Below are positions 32,742 to 44,600 of a stretch of 64,000 nucleotides of DNA, one piece after another. Every line of letters begins with the position of its first letter. Position 1 is the stretch's first letter. Below the pieces are notes generated by a model. It saw only the letters and a list, made by a program, of their open reading frames with translations, had not been told where the DNA came from and did not search any database. The stretch lies in the NCBI RefSeq assembly GCF_963678635.1, contig NC_087067.1:31406401-31470400 (forward strand). Reading direction: 5' to 3'. This DNA comes from Symsagittifera roscoffensis (taxonomy: Eukaryota > Xenacoelomorpha > Acoela > Convolutidae). The position numbers were made by a program, and so were the translations under genes.

Positions 32742-33792
32742 CTCTTATTATAACTTGAACAAGGTTCTTGCAAAATTTTTTGAGAAAATTGAGGGCGCAA
32801 ACATCGAAACCAACTCACTAGATGCGAGAGAAATCTTAGAGAGCACTAATCTTGAGCCCAATGAAAACTTGATATCTCTAGATGTGAAGAGTTTGTACAC
32901 AAATGTTCCACTGAAAGAAGCGATAGACAGAGCTCTGAGAAAACTGTATGAGCAAGGAAAACCATGAAGAGACTGTTGAACATGGCAGTTAGTCAAGTCC
33001 ATTTCAAGTGCAATGAAACATGGTACGTTCAGAAAGATGGTTTGGCAATGGGGGCATCTCTTGCCGTTATTTTAGCAAATCTTTGGCTGAAGCAGTACGA
33101 AACTGCACTATCGAGGGATATTCCCGAAATGTTTTTGCCCGAGAAAGATCTTCACGGAATATGTCCCGAGTGCAATAAGAAAGTCACGTACAGGTCAAAA
33201 GGTGTAGAATGTGAATGCTGTTTGAACTGGTATCACGTAAAATGCGGTGATATATCAGATGATGAGTATCGAAATATAAGTGAAACCGTCTGGTACTGCA
33301 GAAAATGCATCGCAATAAGAGAGAAAACAAGTCAGGGCAACAAGCTAAATTATTTCTCCGTTACGTTGATGATATAGTGAGAACAGTGAAGGGTGATCCC
33401 GAAAAATTGCTACGGGCTGCAAACTTACTACATCCAAATATACAGTTCACAATAGATACACAAACGGAACTTTGGCATTTTTGGATTTACAAATTAGTAT
33501 TCACAAAAGCAGGAAAATTAGCTGTGGATGGTATCAAAAACTAACAGATACAGGTACCATACTAAATTTTAGAAGCTGCGCCCCCCTTCAGTACAAGAGA
33601 AGTGTGATTGAAGGAACTGTTCACCGGGTTTTCCGCAGTACCTCAACATGGGAAGAATATGATAAAGCCATGAAAATCAACCGTGAGCAGTGGTTGGATA
33701 ACCAATATCCGGAAAGTTGGTCGACGCGGGTTGCATCCCATGCCCTTGAAAAAATCATCAGCGAGGGCAAAAACAAAAAGAATATGGCTTAG
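32731..33792 (+). pseudogene. PLE copy 2 RT palm and thumb with embedded PHD finger
   Basis: PGSSYYNLNKVLAKFFEKIE, SLDVKSLYTNV (motif A), MKRLLNMAVSQVHFKCNETW and GLAMGASLAVILANLWLKQY (motif B) lead directly, in frame, into a PHD finger. After a short shift come LRYVDDIVRTVKG (motif C), LHPNIQFTID and the thumb motif YKRSVIEGTVHRVFRSTSTW. Motif B and the finger share one frame (32964-33377). In copy 1 the finger and motif C share one. Together the copies place the finger inside the RT. Confidence 0.85.
33162..33308 (+). other. PHD finger inside PLE RT (copy 2)
   Basis: The ligands are C-x2-C, 11 residues, C-x2-C, four residues, H-x2-C, then 17 or so residues to YCRKC. This is the full Cys4-His-Cys3 pattern, with VWYC supplying the conserved Trp before the last pair. 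It is uninterrupted in this copy. PHD fingers usually read histone H3 tails. Confidence 0.85.
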
Positions 33793-33834
33793 AAAAAGAA
33801 GCCCTGTGATTATAGCAGTGATTCACCACCCATC

Positions 33835-34275
33835 TTGATGGTCCAATATAGGGGGAATCACAGTAAGACATTAGCAAAAAAAGTGCGCGATATCACCAAT
33901 GCGCTGATAATATTCACGAAGAGGAAATTGAAAACTTGTATGCCCTCTCTAAAATCCTCCTTTTCCAGTGAAATGAAATCAAAAGTGGTGTACAGACTTG
34001 AATGTTGTGGGTGCAAATCCATCTATGTTGGCCAGACGGTCCGTCATCTCACCACAAGGATTGAGGAACACCGAAAAGAGGATACCCCAGTTGGACAGCA
34101 TATAAGGCAGTGTGGTAGTGAGAGTGGTAAGTCTGAGTTTAATTGGAAAATAATCGACCAGGCGTCCAGCAGCATCAAGTTACTTACATTAGAGGCGCTG
34201 CACATTAGGAAGGAGAGACCGGCAATTAACACGCGCGACGAGTTTAGAAGTAGGGAGCTGACACTAAGGCTATAG
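33835..34275 (+). pseudogene. PLE copy 2 GIY-YIG endonuclease
   Basis: A 146-codon frame reads LIIFTKRKLKTCMPSLKSSF and YRLECCGCKSIYVGQTVRH (SIY..YVG for GIY..YIG), preceded by a Cys pair, then LTTRIEEHRKEDTPVGQHIR. It continues to ASSIKLLTLEALHIRKERPA, with the catalytic Glu of the EALHI segment and the conserved Asn in PAINTRDEF. The domain looks complete, unlike copy 1. It is separated from the RT by a stop at 33790. Confidence 0.85.
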
Positions 34276-34616
34276 TTCCAGAATCGAAAAATTCTGGCTA
34301 AAACAACAAAATTTTGAAACAACTTACATTTTAGCATTAAAAACGAAAATGTGAAAATAAAAATGAAGAAAACTCTCAGAAATTTGTGACAAAATGTTTT
34401 AAAATGTTACATAATAGTTGTTACATAATTTCAGTGATATTTGTAAAGTTTTGATCGGTTGAATTTTCAAAATTTTGAAGTAATGATGTGTGTGACACTT
34501 TTTATGATCTTTGATCATTTTGTACAGATAGTTTAGAATTTTTAAAACCTGAAGATGCACAAAATGTGCGAAAACGTTTGTTTGAAATTACAATTTTAAC
34601 GCATTCTCAAACTATT

Positions 34617-35250
34617 GTTTTTGCTCAGTAGATAAAAGTCATCATCTCCATCGAAGATGGATCAACCCTTTCCCTCACATAGCTTCTCATTCTCTGAAAT
34701 TGAATCTGGATGTTAATTAAATTCAACTCAGGGCATGACCAGGAAGCTAAAAGTTTATATAAAACAGTTTGAGTTCTGGGCCCGAGACCCCTCCGGATTC
34801 TGGAATCCGGGAAAATAACATCCTCATTTCTTTTAGGAAGGCTGTACACGTCGTCCCAATACCCTTCTTCGTTCGTGCGAATTGCTCGGTAACGATTGTA
34901 GCGGCACAATCGTTACCACTCGGAGCGGTTTCTGACAATTTCCAGTTATAACTTCAATCTGTAGTTTTTTTCACGTAGTTTTTTTTACTGCAACTATTGT
35001 TGCTCTGTTTTTCTTCCGTTTCCGTTCCCAAAATGAACTTTTTAACATTTCTGAAAAATGTGACGTCACAATTCGAATTTTTTAAAATTTTTATGCCAGT
35101 CAATGCGAACCCTTCCCGATTTGTCTAATCGTTCAAATAACGTCACTAATCTGTTAAAACCATAAATCTTCCAGGTTAGCTGCTCTTTTTCTGCTCCATT
35201 AAAATTCGAATGTGAAACTGCATTTTCGTACATTCTGTCGAATGTCGCAA
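34617..35250 (+). repeat. Repeat X, right half (copy 2)
   Basis: Begins GCTCAGTAGATAAAAGTCAT and aligns with 7345-7375 plus 9362-9960. It contains a TATA box and two hairpins: TCCGGATTC/GAATCCGGG at 34792-34811, and a perfect 12-bp stem at 34888-34917. It ends at about GTCGCAAAAACGACA, around 360 bp upstream of the SET start codon. Confidence 0.65.
34756..34764 (+). promoter_or_regulatory. TATA-box-like site in repeat X
   Basis: TATATAAAA sits about 30 bp before the GTTCTGGGCCCGAGACC segment. This suits an LTR or pLTR promoter reading toward the SET gene. The equivalent site in copy 1 is degraded. Confidence 0.4.
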
Positions 35251-35523
35251 AAACGACAATGCAATAGGTGGGAACGGTACAACCTGTGGTGTTGTTGAAG
35301 GGTAGTTCAACCTGCTCACTCCTTCTTGCGTGTAGATACGCCAGGGAAGCTTCACTCGCCTACGACTGGAACGGCGAGATTTGGTAAGATAATCAGAAGA
35401 GAAATGCCCATCGCGCATTTGATATGAAAACACACCAGCGATAAATTTGAACCAAGAAAAATGTATTTTACAATTTTATCACAAAAATTAGGCTTTAATT
35501 CTCTCCTAATGGTTTTCTCTCTG

Positions 35524-35528
35524 ATTGG
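35524..35528 (-). promoter_or_regulatory. Inverted CCAAT box upstream of SET
   Basis: ATTGG in the context CTCTGATTGGCTGG, about 85 bp before the SET start codon, is a good CCAAT-box (NF-Y type) match. No TATA box is evident nearby. Confidence 0.4.
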
Positions 35529-35612
35529 CTGGATTCCCAGCCATCCGGCCTTTTTTACTTTCCTTCACTTAAAATTTATCACAGATTACTTTGATAACGC
35601 CATAGAATCGTA

Positions 35613-35685
35613 ATGGGTGACGCTAAAGCGACGTCAAATGGAAAGAGCGAGTTTCAAAAGCAGGCGGATATGCAGCTAGCAATTG
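35613..35685 (+). CDS. SET: SET exon 1
   Basis: ATG at 35613 encodes MGDAKATSNGKSEFQKQADM and a few more residues. The donor is GTACGT and the exon ends in phase 1. No upstream in-frame ATG is needed. Confidence 0.88.
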
Positions 35686-38600
35686 GTACGTATTATTATA
35701 CATGGTCGAGTTTCTTAAAGGAAACCGATCTGTTAAAGGAAATAAGGGAGCATATTGATTAGTCTTTTTGAATAGCTTTTTGATTAGTCACTTTTGAATA
35801 GTCTTTTTTTGCTTTGGTTAGAAAACATTGATGCGACACAGAATGCACTTGAAGGACTGAACGATCAATCAAGTGAAGAAATTTTGAAGATCGAGTCGAA
35901 GTACAACAAACAACGCGATCCTTTGTACAGGAAGCGAGCAGAATGTTTTCTCCGGATACCTGTAAGTTACAGTCAGTTTGTTCTAAAAAATATGCAAAAT
36001 AAAGTCATTTATTCAAAAATTTTTCATGCACGTTTTTTACCCATCCACTTTTTTTAACGAAACTAGCTAATAGAAGTGCTCATTTGTTGGCAAATTTCCT
36101 TCATAGCGTTGGCAGTTTAATAGCATTTATTCCCTCACCATATCGAGGGACTAGTGATCTGGCTAGATTTCTGACGAAAAGAAAAAAATCCAAGAAAATA
36201 TTCGCATCGCAGAAAAAATTCGATATTTTTATCTATTGTTGGCATGGCTCTGCTCCACCTCTGGGTACCGCGAACATGCTGGGCCAAAATGCGAAGATTT
36301 TGAAATTGAAGAAAGAGCAGTTAAAAGCCAAATTAACTGACAAGGAAATATATACTCTCGATTTAGCCTCGGAGAAAGGCTCATCGAGCTGGCTCAATGC
36401 ACTCCCACTGAAACGTTACAACTTTAACCTGACCAAATCTGAATTCAGAGATGGTATATCACTCAGATACGGATGGGTATCCTAAGAATATGCCAATGGT
36501 ATTTGCATGCGGCGAGCAGTTCTCAATCGCACATAAACTTCACTCTCCAAAAGGAGACTACATCATCACTAGGCACAACGAGATACGAGACACATTTGCA
36601 AAATTATTAGACGACCTATGTTATGATGTTGAAATTGAGCCCAATCCTCAGCCGTTACAAGGCGAGTCCTTCGATAAAAAAAAGTCAACGATTACTGAAG
36701 ATGAGGCAAGATTAGACATCAAAGCAATCTCTCTATGGGAGTCCAGATTTAAGAAGACATATTTTGAAGTTCAAATATTCAATCCCCTTGCAAAAAGTTG
36801 TCCATAATATAAAAGACTCATATAGTTATCATGAAAATCTGAAAAACTCAAATATGAACAAAGAATCATAGAAGTCAAGAATGCCGCCTTCAACCCGTTA
36901 ATGCTTGCATGCACTGGTGGAACTGGACCTTCTGCCACCAAAGTTATCGAAAGCATTGTCTCTTAATCAAGTGCCAAGAGAGAAGACTGCTACGCAGATG
37001 CAACCCACACCTTCATCGGAACCAACATTAGTTTTGCACTCCTAAAAAGTACAATTTTATGTATCAGAGGATCGAATTCCCTAAAATCAAACTTCAAACT
37101 CTTATACAATTGGCTCATCAATAAGTACAGTGGTCGAGGAGCGGTGACTGTTGACGCAGGCTATCCTCACGTCAAGTGAACATGTGGCTGAAATTCACAA
37201 TATCTTTTAACCCAACCCCCCGCGTCATCCGATATAATTATGTTTCTATGCATAAGTTTTTAAATCGCGTTGAAGCACATCTCTTGTTTTGCAGATTTAT
37301 ATCTATTATATATTTAAATGCGGGCTTCACTATCTCGCCATGTTTAAGCTTTTTCAACGTATTATTTTTGCATGTTTAAGCTATATCGTATATTGCAATG
37401 GTTAAGTTTTTTTTTCGATATTCCTATTTGATTTTAGTGGTTACTTTACCGAGTTTAAATTAAGCAGCCCAATATCGAATTAGGGGTGGCGAACTTGGCC
37501 TCCAATTTTGAATGCCCGATCATTTTAGTTAAAGAGATAAGACGATTTTGAGATTTTTTCAAAATTTTTCAGAGATTTCAAATAAAATAATTACAAAACT
37601 TGAAGTTGCCAACCCTTTAGTTGGGTGCTGTCAGAATACTCTAAGGAGTTACAAATCTTGCCTCCAAATATGACAGTTCAAGTTCTTGTGGTTTTCGAGA
37701 TATGACGTTTTTTGTGATTTTTTCAAAAAATTTTCAGAAAACTTAGATGATTTTTTTTTTCGCAAAATCTGAAATTCCCAACCCTTTAGTTGGGCCCTGT
37801 CAGAGTATTCTCAAAGATTGCGAAACTTGACTCCAAATATGATTGCTCAGTTCTTTGTAGTTATCGAGATATGACGTTTTTTTGCGATTTTTTCAAAAAT
37901 TTCCAGAAACTTAAGTTATTATTAGTTTTTAAAAATCTGAAATTCCCAACCCTGTAGTTAGCTTTTGTCAGGGTACTCTCAAAGATTGCGCACCTTGCCT
38001 CCAAATATGATTGCTCAGTTCTTTGTAGTTTTCGAGATATGACGTTTTCTGTGATTTTTTCAATAATTTTCAGGAAACTTCAGAAAATTTAAACTAATAA
38101 TTTTTCAAATTTTGAAATTTCCAACATTATAGTTCGGTGTTGTCAGGGTACTCTAAAGAGTTGCAAATCTTGCCACATGCGACTGCTAAACGCGACTGCT
38201 CAAATGCTTTTAGTTTCCGTGATTTGATGTTTTTTGATTTTTTCAATGTTTCTCGAAGAACTTATCTACAAAGAAATTCAAAAAATTTGGAAACACTAAC
38301 TTGAGGAAGATACAACCTTATTGTCAGCGTACAACCAGGCGTCACAAATCTTGTGTCCTAATATGAATGCTCAAATCCTTTAGGTTTCCGCGATAAGACG
38401 TTTTTTTTTTAAATTTTTTTTCCGGGAAACTTAGGTTCAAAAAAATTCACAAAATTTTGGATTCCTAACCCGATAGAAGGGTGCTCTCAGGGACTTCCAG
38501 TGGTTGCAAAGCTGGCCTCCAAATTTCTCCAGAGGCCCATTAAGTTTTCGAGATGACGCTTTTAAAAAGGGAATTGAAAAAATTTCTAAGTTCGAAATTA

Positions 38601-41600
38601 CCAACCCTGTAATTGGGTGCAGTCAGAGTACACTAAAAGTTTGCAGATGTTGTTTGCAATATATGCGGTTTTTCATGAGCTGTCGAAAATTTCGAAGCAC
38701 CGAAGGTGCCTTAAACGCTAGTTCAATTTAATTATATACTCTGACTTTAATTATGCTCGTTTGTTTTTTTGTCTTACTGCGGCTACTTTATCTTTTTTGT
38801 TTGCTGATGATTGTTGTCTGACAAGCGATTACATGTACAATGAATTTCTGACCATTTGTTTTGATTTCTGAAATCAAGTTTTCTCGTCTGCTCTCTCAGC
38901 GTAAGTGTTTTTTTTTCAAAATCAAGCAACCGACCAAGGCAAGATGCGAGGACGTGAGAATTTAAATCACCAGGTCAGCGGTTCGATCCCAGAATATAGC
39001 TGAAGTTGTATTTTTCAAAGCTTCTTTTGCCTTTTGTATGTTTGTTTCATTGTTTTTCCCGAGCGAATTAATGTCGTGTTTCCGCTTGTGCTTGCGAATT
39101 TTGCAATTGATTTTTGCTAGGGTTTTTTTCAGTCAGATGTGGTTGAATAATTGAATGCGTTGAAGCATTGTATGTTGAAGCTTCGAGTTACTGTAGAAAA
39201 ATTACTGGTTACTTTTGAAAAACTTTTTCTAAAAGAATTATCATATGGTCAATTCTTTGTGCTTGATTACTAGCGGAACTTATCAGTCGCAACTGATGCA
39301 GCCAAGTTGGCTCTGCTTATGTTGAAAATTTTTTTGTCTTATGAGACAATTACTTATCCTTTGTAAGAACTAGGAGCAATCCCATTTAGAAACAAAATTT
39401 TCGATTTTACTACAACAAAAAACTTACCAGTGCATCCAGTTTATTTCAATTTAAGTTGATGGCTTGAACAAGTTCGCATAAATTAAGAATTTTTAAAGCA
39501 AGCTAAAGAAGCAATGAAAGTTTGAATAAAGGAAGATGTTTGTATAGCTTGTAATGGATTGCAAAAAGCTAAGTTTTTATTCAAAGTATCACACCAAAAG
39601 AAACTGGAAAAATTTTATGATGGCTTGATTTCATGTGCAAAAGAAAATGAATTTTTTTGAAGTTAGCTATTTAAGCGACGTAACGCCAAATTGAGGTTTG
39701 ATCAGAGTGCTTAAATCGACATGCTTGCATTTGACAATAACTTAAGTAAGCTTTCAAGTTATTTGCTGGCTTGAAAGGATTCAGAAAACATTGAAGGAAA
39801 AAAGAAATTGTTTTAAATAAAGCCAACTATCAAGCTATAAATAAAACATTGATGTATTTGAAATTTATTCGATAACTAACAATGTTTCGCAAAAAATCAA
39901 AATTCGTGAAGTGAGTTCTTCATAGTTTCTTTGAAGCAAGCCATTTAATTCTTGAAACTCAAAACGATTCATATTTTACGATAGCCGTCACTGGTCCGCA
40001 AAGTCTCGAGGTTTTTGGAAATAAACTATTCAAGCAATGATTTTGAAATACTTAATTTTTTTTGACAGATGCAATTGATATGTTGAAGGTTAAAGCAAGT
40101 TTTTCTGCCATGAATTCAATTGGAAATTGCTAATTTTTGAGGCAAGAGATTTGAGCAGTAGAGTTTTTAAAATTTTCACTTTAACTTGACAGCTTCATTT
40201 TTACATGACAGCAGTCGTTCCAGTTTTTTAGAACAAAAAACGTTGACCCAATTAGAGTTCTTTTCATGAGTTGATAAGATTCGCAATCGTATATTGATCG
40301 TATCGTTTTAAAAAAGCCTGGCTTAACGGAGCAGCAGAATGGGTACTTACCCATCTTATTTTAAATGGTGTGTATTGAAAAAAAGCAATTACTTTTTTAA
40401 GATCGTTTTTTGTCTATCTTGATGATCTATCTATCTGCTGTTCAGTTTGTCCTGATGGGTCCCAAAAACACTTCTGATGCAAGCTAAATATTTGAAACAT
40501 TTTGAATTGTTTTGATAACTCTTAACGCTTTTCTAAAAAGGCTCTATCCCATTATAGCACCCCTTCAATTCCTTGAAGTGTGATAGAGTGGGCCCCTGTT
40601 TGGCAAAACGGCAAGTGGAGTATCGCGCATTACTAACTATGAGCATTTAAGTATAATTCATTAAATCAATAGACATCGTTCGGCGTTTTCAACTCTTGCA
40701 CAAAAATAATTTGCTTCTTCATTTGCTGTAACGTTCTTGATAGTTTAATTGACATCACCAAAACAAAAAAAACTGAAAAACAGGCTTTTTTGGTTGCTTA
40801 GCTCAGCTCATTTATTATAACTCCTCTATCGCATATGTAATCCCCTTTCCCGCTTAGAATCAAAAGCAGTTATACGATGTGTTTGAAATATCAGAGGGTT
40901 GGGGTGCTTTATCTGGGGTCTAAAATGAGAAAAAACTATAATGGACTTGACTTTAATGACATCTTAAGTTGAAATTTGTCCTGCTTTTTCTTGCACTACC
41001 CTGCCTTGTCCCTCCTTTCACTGCACTGCCATGCTTTGCGTTGGCTGCCCTAAGCTGCCTGGCATTGCCCAGCATTGCTTTGAGCTGCCTTGCCTTGCTC
41101 TGTCTTGTTTCCGCTGCAATGCTCTGCCTTTCTTCGCGTTTCCCCGACATAGTCATTACCTGGCTTACGCTGCTTCGCTTATTCTTGCGCTACCCTGCCT
41201 TTCCTGCACTACATTGTCCAAAATTTGCGCTGTCCCGGTCCTGCTCCTTCTTCTGCTTCCCTAGGCTGCTTTGCGCTGCCTTGCCTTGCCCTGTGTTGCG
41301 CTGCCTTGACCTGTGTTGCGCTCCTATGCGGCCTTGAGCTCCGCTACCCTGCCTTACCTTGCCACGCCTTTTGCTGCCCTCCCGTGCTTCGTGCGGCCCT
41401 GCCTTGCTTCGCGCTGCCATGCTACTCCCTGCCCTTTCTTCCGTTTCCCTGCGCTGCTTTTCTTTGTGCTTTTCCTTGCGCTGTCCTCCCTTGTTTTACG
41501 CTGTTCTGCTTTGCGCTGCCCGGTCATGCTCCTTCTTGCCCCGCCTTACTTCTTCTTCCGCTACCTTGTCTTGCTCTGTACTGCCCCTTCGTGACTTGCG

Positions 41601-44600
41601 CTGCCCTCCGCTCAAATTTTCCTGTCCAGAAATCTGTCTAGACATTCGACCTTGACCTTTCCAAGCTCGCTTTATCTTGAAATTTAAACGTGGCGCCTAT
41701 AGCTATTGCAAACGACTTACAATTAAGTATAAGATAAACGCTTTTTTTCGAGTTTTGTTAAGTTCCATGTTCAGCAAAATGAACTAAATTAGATAAGGAA
41801 GTTTCAAAAAAATTTGAAACATTTTGATAGAGAAATTTGAATCAATCTAACTGCAGCTTGTTGAATTATCGGGCGCGCGTGGGGTTATCAAATTTTGAAG
41901 GTTTAGATGGAAATACTTGGTTTGCATCAGGCGTGATTGCTAATGAGATATTCGGTAAGCGCTAGATCTCTTTTCGCCAATCTCAATCTCGCTACACTGA
42001 ATCTTCCGGAAAAAAAATGAATTTTGCGTTTGAAATTTCATCATTATCGGGTGGCTCCATTCAAAATAAGTATAATGTTCTGTAATTTTAGAATTTTTTC
42101 AATTAAATTTTATCAGGCTTGACGAAAATACGACAAGGGACGAAATTCTGCATTCACCTCCGCTCTTTTTCTTCAAATCGTTTGCGAATGAGCGTTTGCT
42201 TCGAGCTCGCTAACTGTTTTTACTGCTAAATAACGCTTCGCAGTTTGAAAAGTAATTTTAGATAAGGCTGCCAAAACAAGACATTGAATTTTTTCTCGCT
42301 TTTGATTGCAATTCTTTCAGCAGATTTTTGGATAATTCGTGTTTTTTGTACGTAAAACTGCCGGTCAGATGTTGGTTTTGATATTCGCAAAGACTTGCAG
42401 ATGGTTTAAGTCGCCTCAATACGAAACGTTCAGGCATAATGAATGAAAGTAAGCTGTTTAGGGCTTCTGGCACCGGGTTCTAACAAATCATCCTCAGCTC
42501 GGACCTTGCATAATTGACGATGAGAGTGAATGTCTTCAGTATCTATTGAATATTTTTGTCACAGAGAACGATGATATCAAAACAGGCTATAAAATGGAGT
42601 TAGAGTTCGATGCAAAAAAGAATCCTTATTTCACAAACGAAAAGATCGAGAAAATTGTCACTGTTAAAGAGGGAGGAAAGATCGCGTCAACTTGCACGAA
42701 AATTCAGTGGAAACAAGGTGAGCACATAGTTACGCGTGTCATCTTTTGATAATTCTTGCAACTAGAATATGTTATTTGATTTGACCGGACAAGAGATTGA
42801 CCTTCTAAGAAACCACCAGCACCACCCCTCCAAAGCGGTATAGAGGAGCGTATTGGTTTTACATTTTTCAGCTGATAAGAATCGAGTATTCTTGTATCCT
42901 TATGCAAATTGAGCCTAAAAGAAATAGTGGGGGTAAAAAACCTTTACTTCGTTAATTCAGGGAGGAACATGTTAACTTGAGACAAGATGTATTTCAAAAA
43001 GTTAATCGAGCTTTTATAATGCTGTTTTGCTCAATGGGTAATTTTCAATGTAGGAAAGAACTTTGTGGAAAAGGCAGAAAAAGACGACGTGGACTCGGAT
43101 GATGCTGCCTTCTTCAACTGGCTCCTGTCTGAGGACTCCGACTGTGGTCTGGATCTGGGCGAATTCATCAAAGAGGACCTCTGGCCCAACCCACTCAATT
43201 ATTACCTCGCCCATCCCGTAGACGAAGATGACGACGAAGAAGATTTCGACGACGAGGTAAACTATACTGTACCAAGTTCAACAAGCACTATGTTCCGATC
43301 ATCATGACTTAAGTTGTCAACATTTTTCTATTTTTTTTTCTGCTAGTTCATTATTGATGTTTTTGTAAAAGGCGATTAAGTTGGAAAAAACATTGTAAAA
43401 CATGAGAAAATTATAGCTAAAATAACGTAAAATAACAGAAGAATTAAATTGATTGCCATCAAATTTTGTGAATTTTGGAGGAAAATCGGAAAGTTCAGAA
43501 CTTTTTTTGATGATTTATTACAATAGATGGTAGGTTCAATTTGAATAGCTGGATCTCTTTTTGTTATACTTCGCACATTATTAATATTTTATTTCAAAAG
43601 CCAAATTTTTTGACAAAAGAATGGTAAAATTTGAATTTTTGAATAGCATATGATATGGCAGACTAATTGGTTTACAAAAATACCTTAGTAGTACAATTGA
43701 TTGAAACTGAAAAGGCTATATTTTGCATTATAGTTCTCAATTTTAATGCATGGAGTTTACTCAAATTTACCACCTTTTGTAACATATCGTCTTTTTTTTC
43801 TCGAAAAAAGTTTTTTTTCTCGAGACTACTTTTTCGGTTTTGTAGTCAATCGGCAAGAAAAAAACTCACCCTACGCCATAGTTTCTTCCTACTCCTGGGT
43901 GGGGGTCACATTATCCAGAATAGGCGATTGCTGTGTAAGTAGCGCATAATTTTCCGAGTTTTTTGTGCTTGCGAAAAAAATTCTGATTTTCTGAAACTTT
44001 AGCGGTATTTACAAAACTTGATGACACTGAACTAAATTTTGATAACACTATTCAATTCTTCTGATAATTACCTCGCGAGCTTGAGAGCCTGGTGTATTTG
44101 TACAGATTTTCTTTTTAGCTACCTAAATTGCATAAAAAAGTTCATTTATTTGGTGAAACTTTGGCTAAAATCGCGATCTGTAGTATTGGAAATTTTTAGC
44201 ACCTGTCCTCGGCTTTATTTGTGGCCGGTGTTTGTGATTTATTAAGCGTCCAAGGGTGAGTAGTTAGTCCCTAAGACTAATTAAACAAGCAAAGCCTTTG
44301 TGATAGTATGAACTCTCTTTTTTTCCAACCTAAGTCGCAATTATTAGTGTTCATTTTGATCAGTAACCAGCTATTAAGTACAGCCAGAGCAAAGGATATT
44401 AACAGAGAGTACTATATTACAAATAGCACTAGCACTTTAGGTTCAAGGTATCATGGATCTGTAGCGTAGAGATAGGGAAGGAGACCGGCAACAAAATAAG
44501 AGGGCGTGAACTTGGGCAGGGTCGGGTGTTTTTTAATGAATTTTTTCATATACTTGTTTAAATGCGTCCGCTCTATAAATTGAGGCATTTTAATTGGTAA

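Larger units (their letters stand above)
31786..34616 (+). mobile_element. Penelope-like element copy 2, inserted in X in the forward direction
   Basis: This 2.8-kb PLE includes the N-terminal region, RT with embedded PHD finger and GIY-YIG endonuclease, plus a ~340-bp 3' region. It is flanked by ATTGTTTTT-like sequence on both sides. Lesions include an in-frame TAG at 32466, a one-base shift at the poly-C near 32707, a deletion with shift at 32960, and shifts near 33340 and 33480, so it is inactive. Confidence 0.85.

Noticed and set aside
38930-39010. Possible tRNA gene with GGTTCGATCCC
   Set aside because: The T-arm does not pair properly and no acceptor or anticodon stem can be drawn.
40969-41641. 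Several overlapping open frames of 90-138 codons on both strands
   Set aside because: They come from the low-complexity C/T-rich repeat. The translations are only Leu/Cys/Pro/Ala runs.
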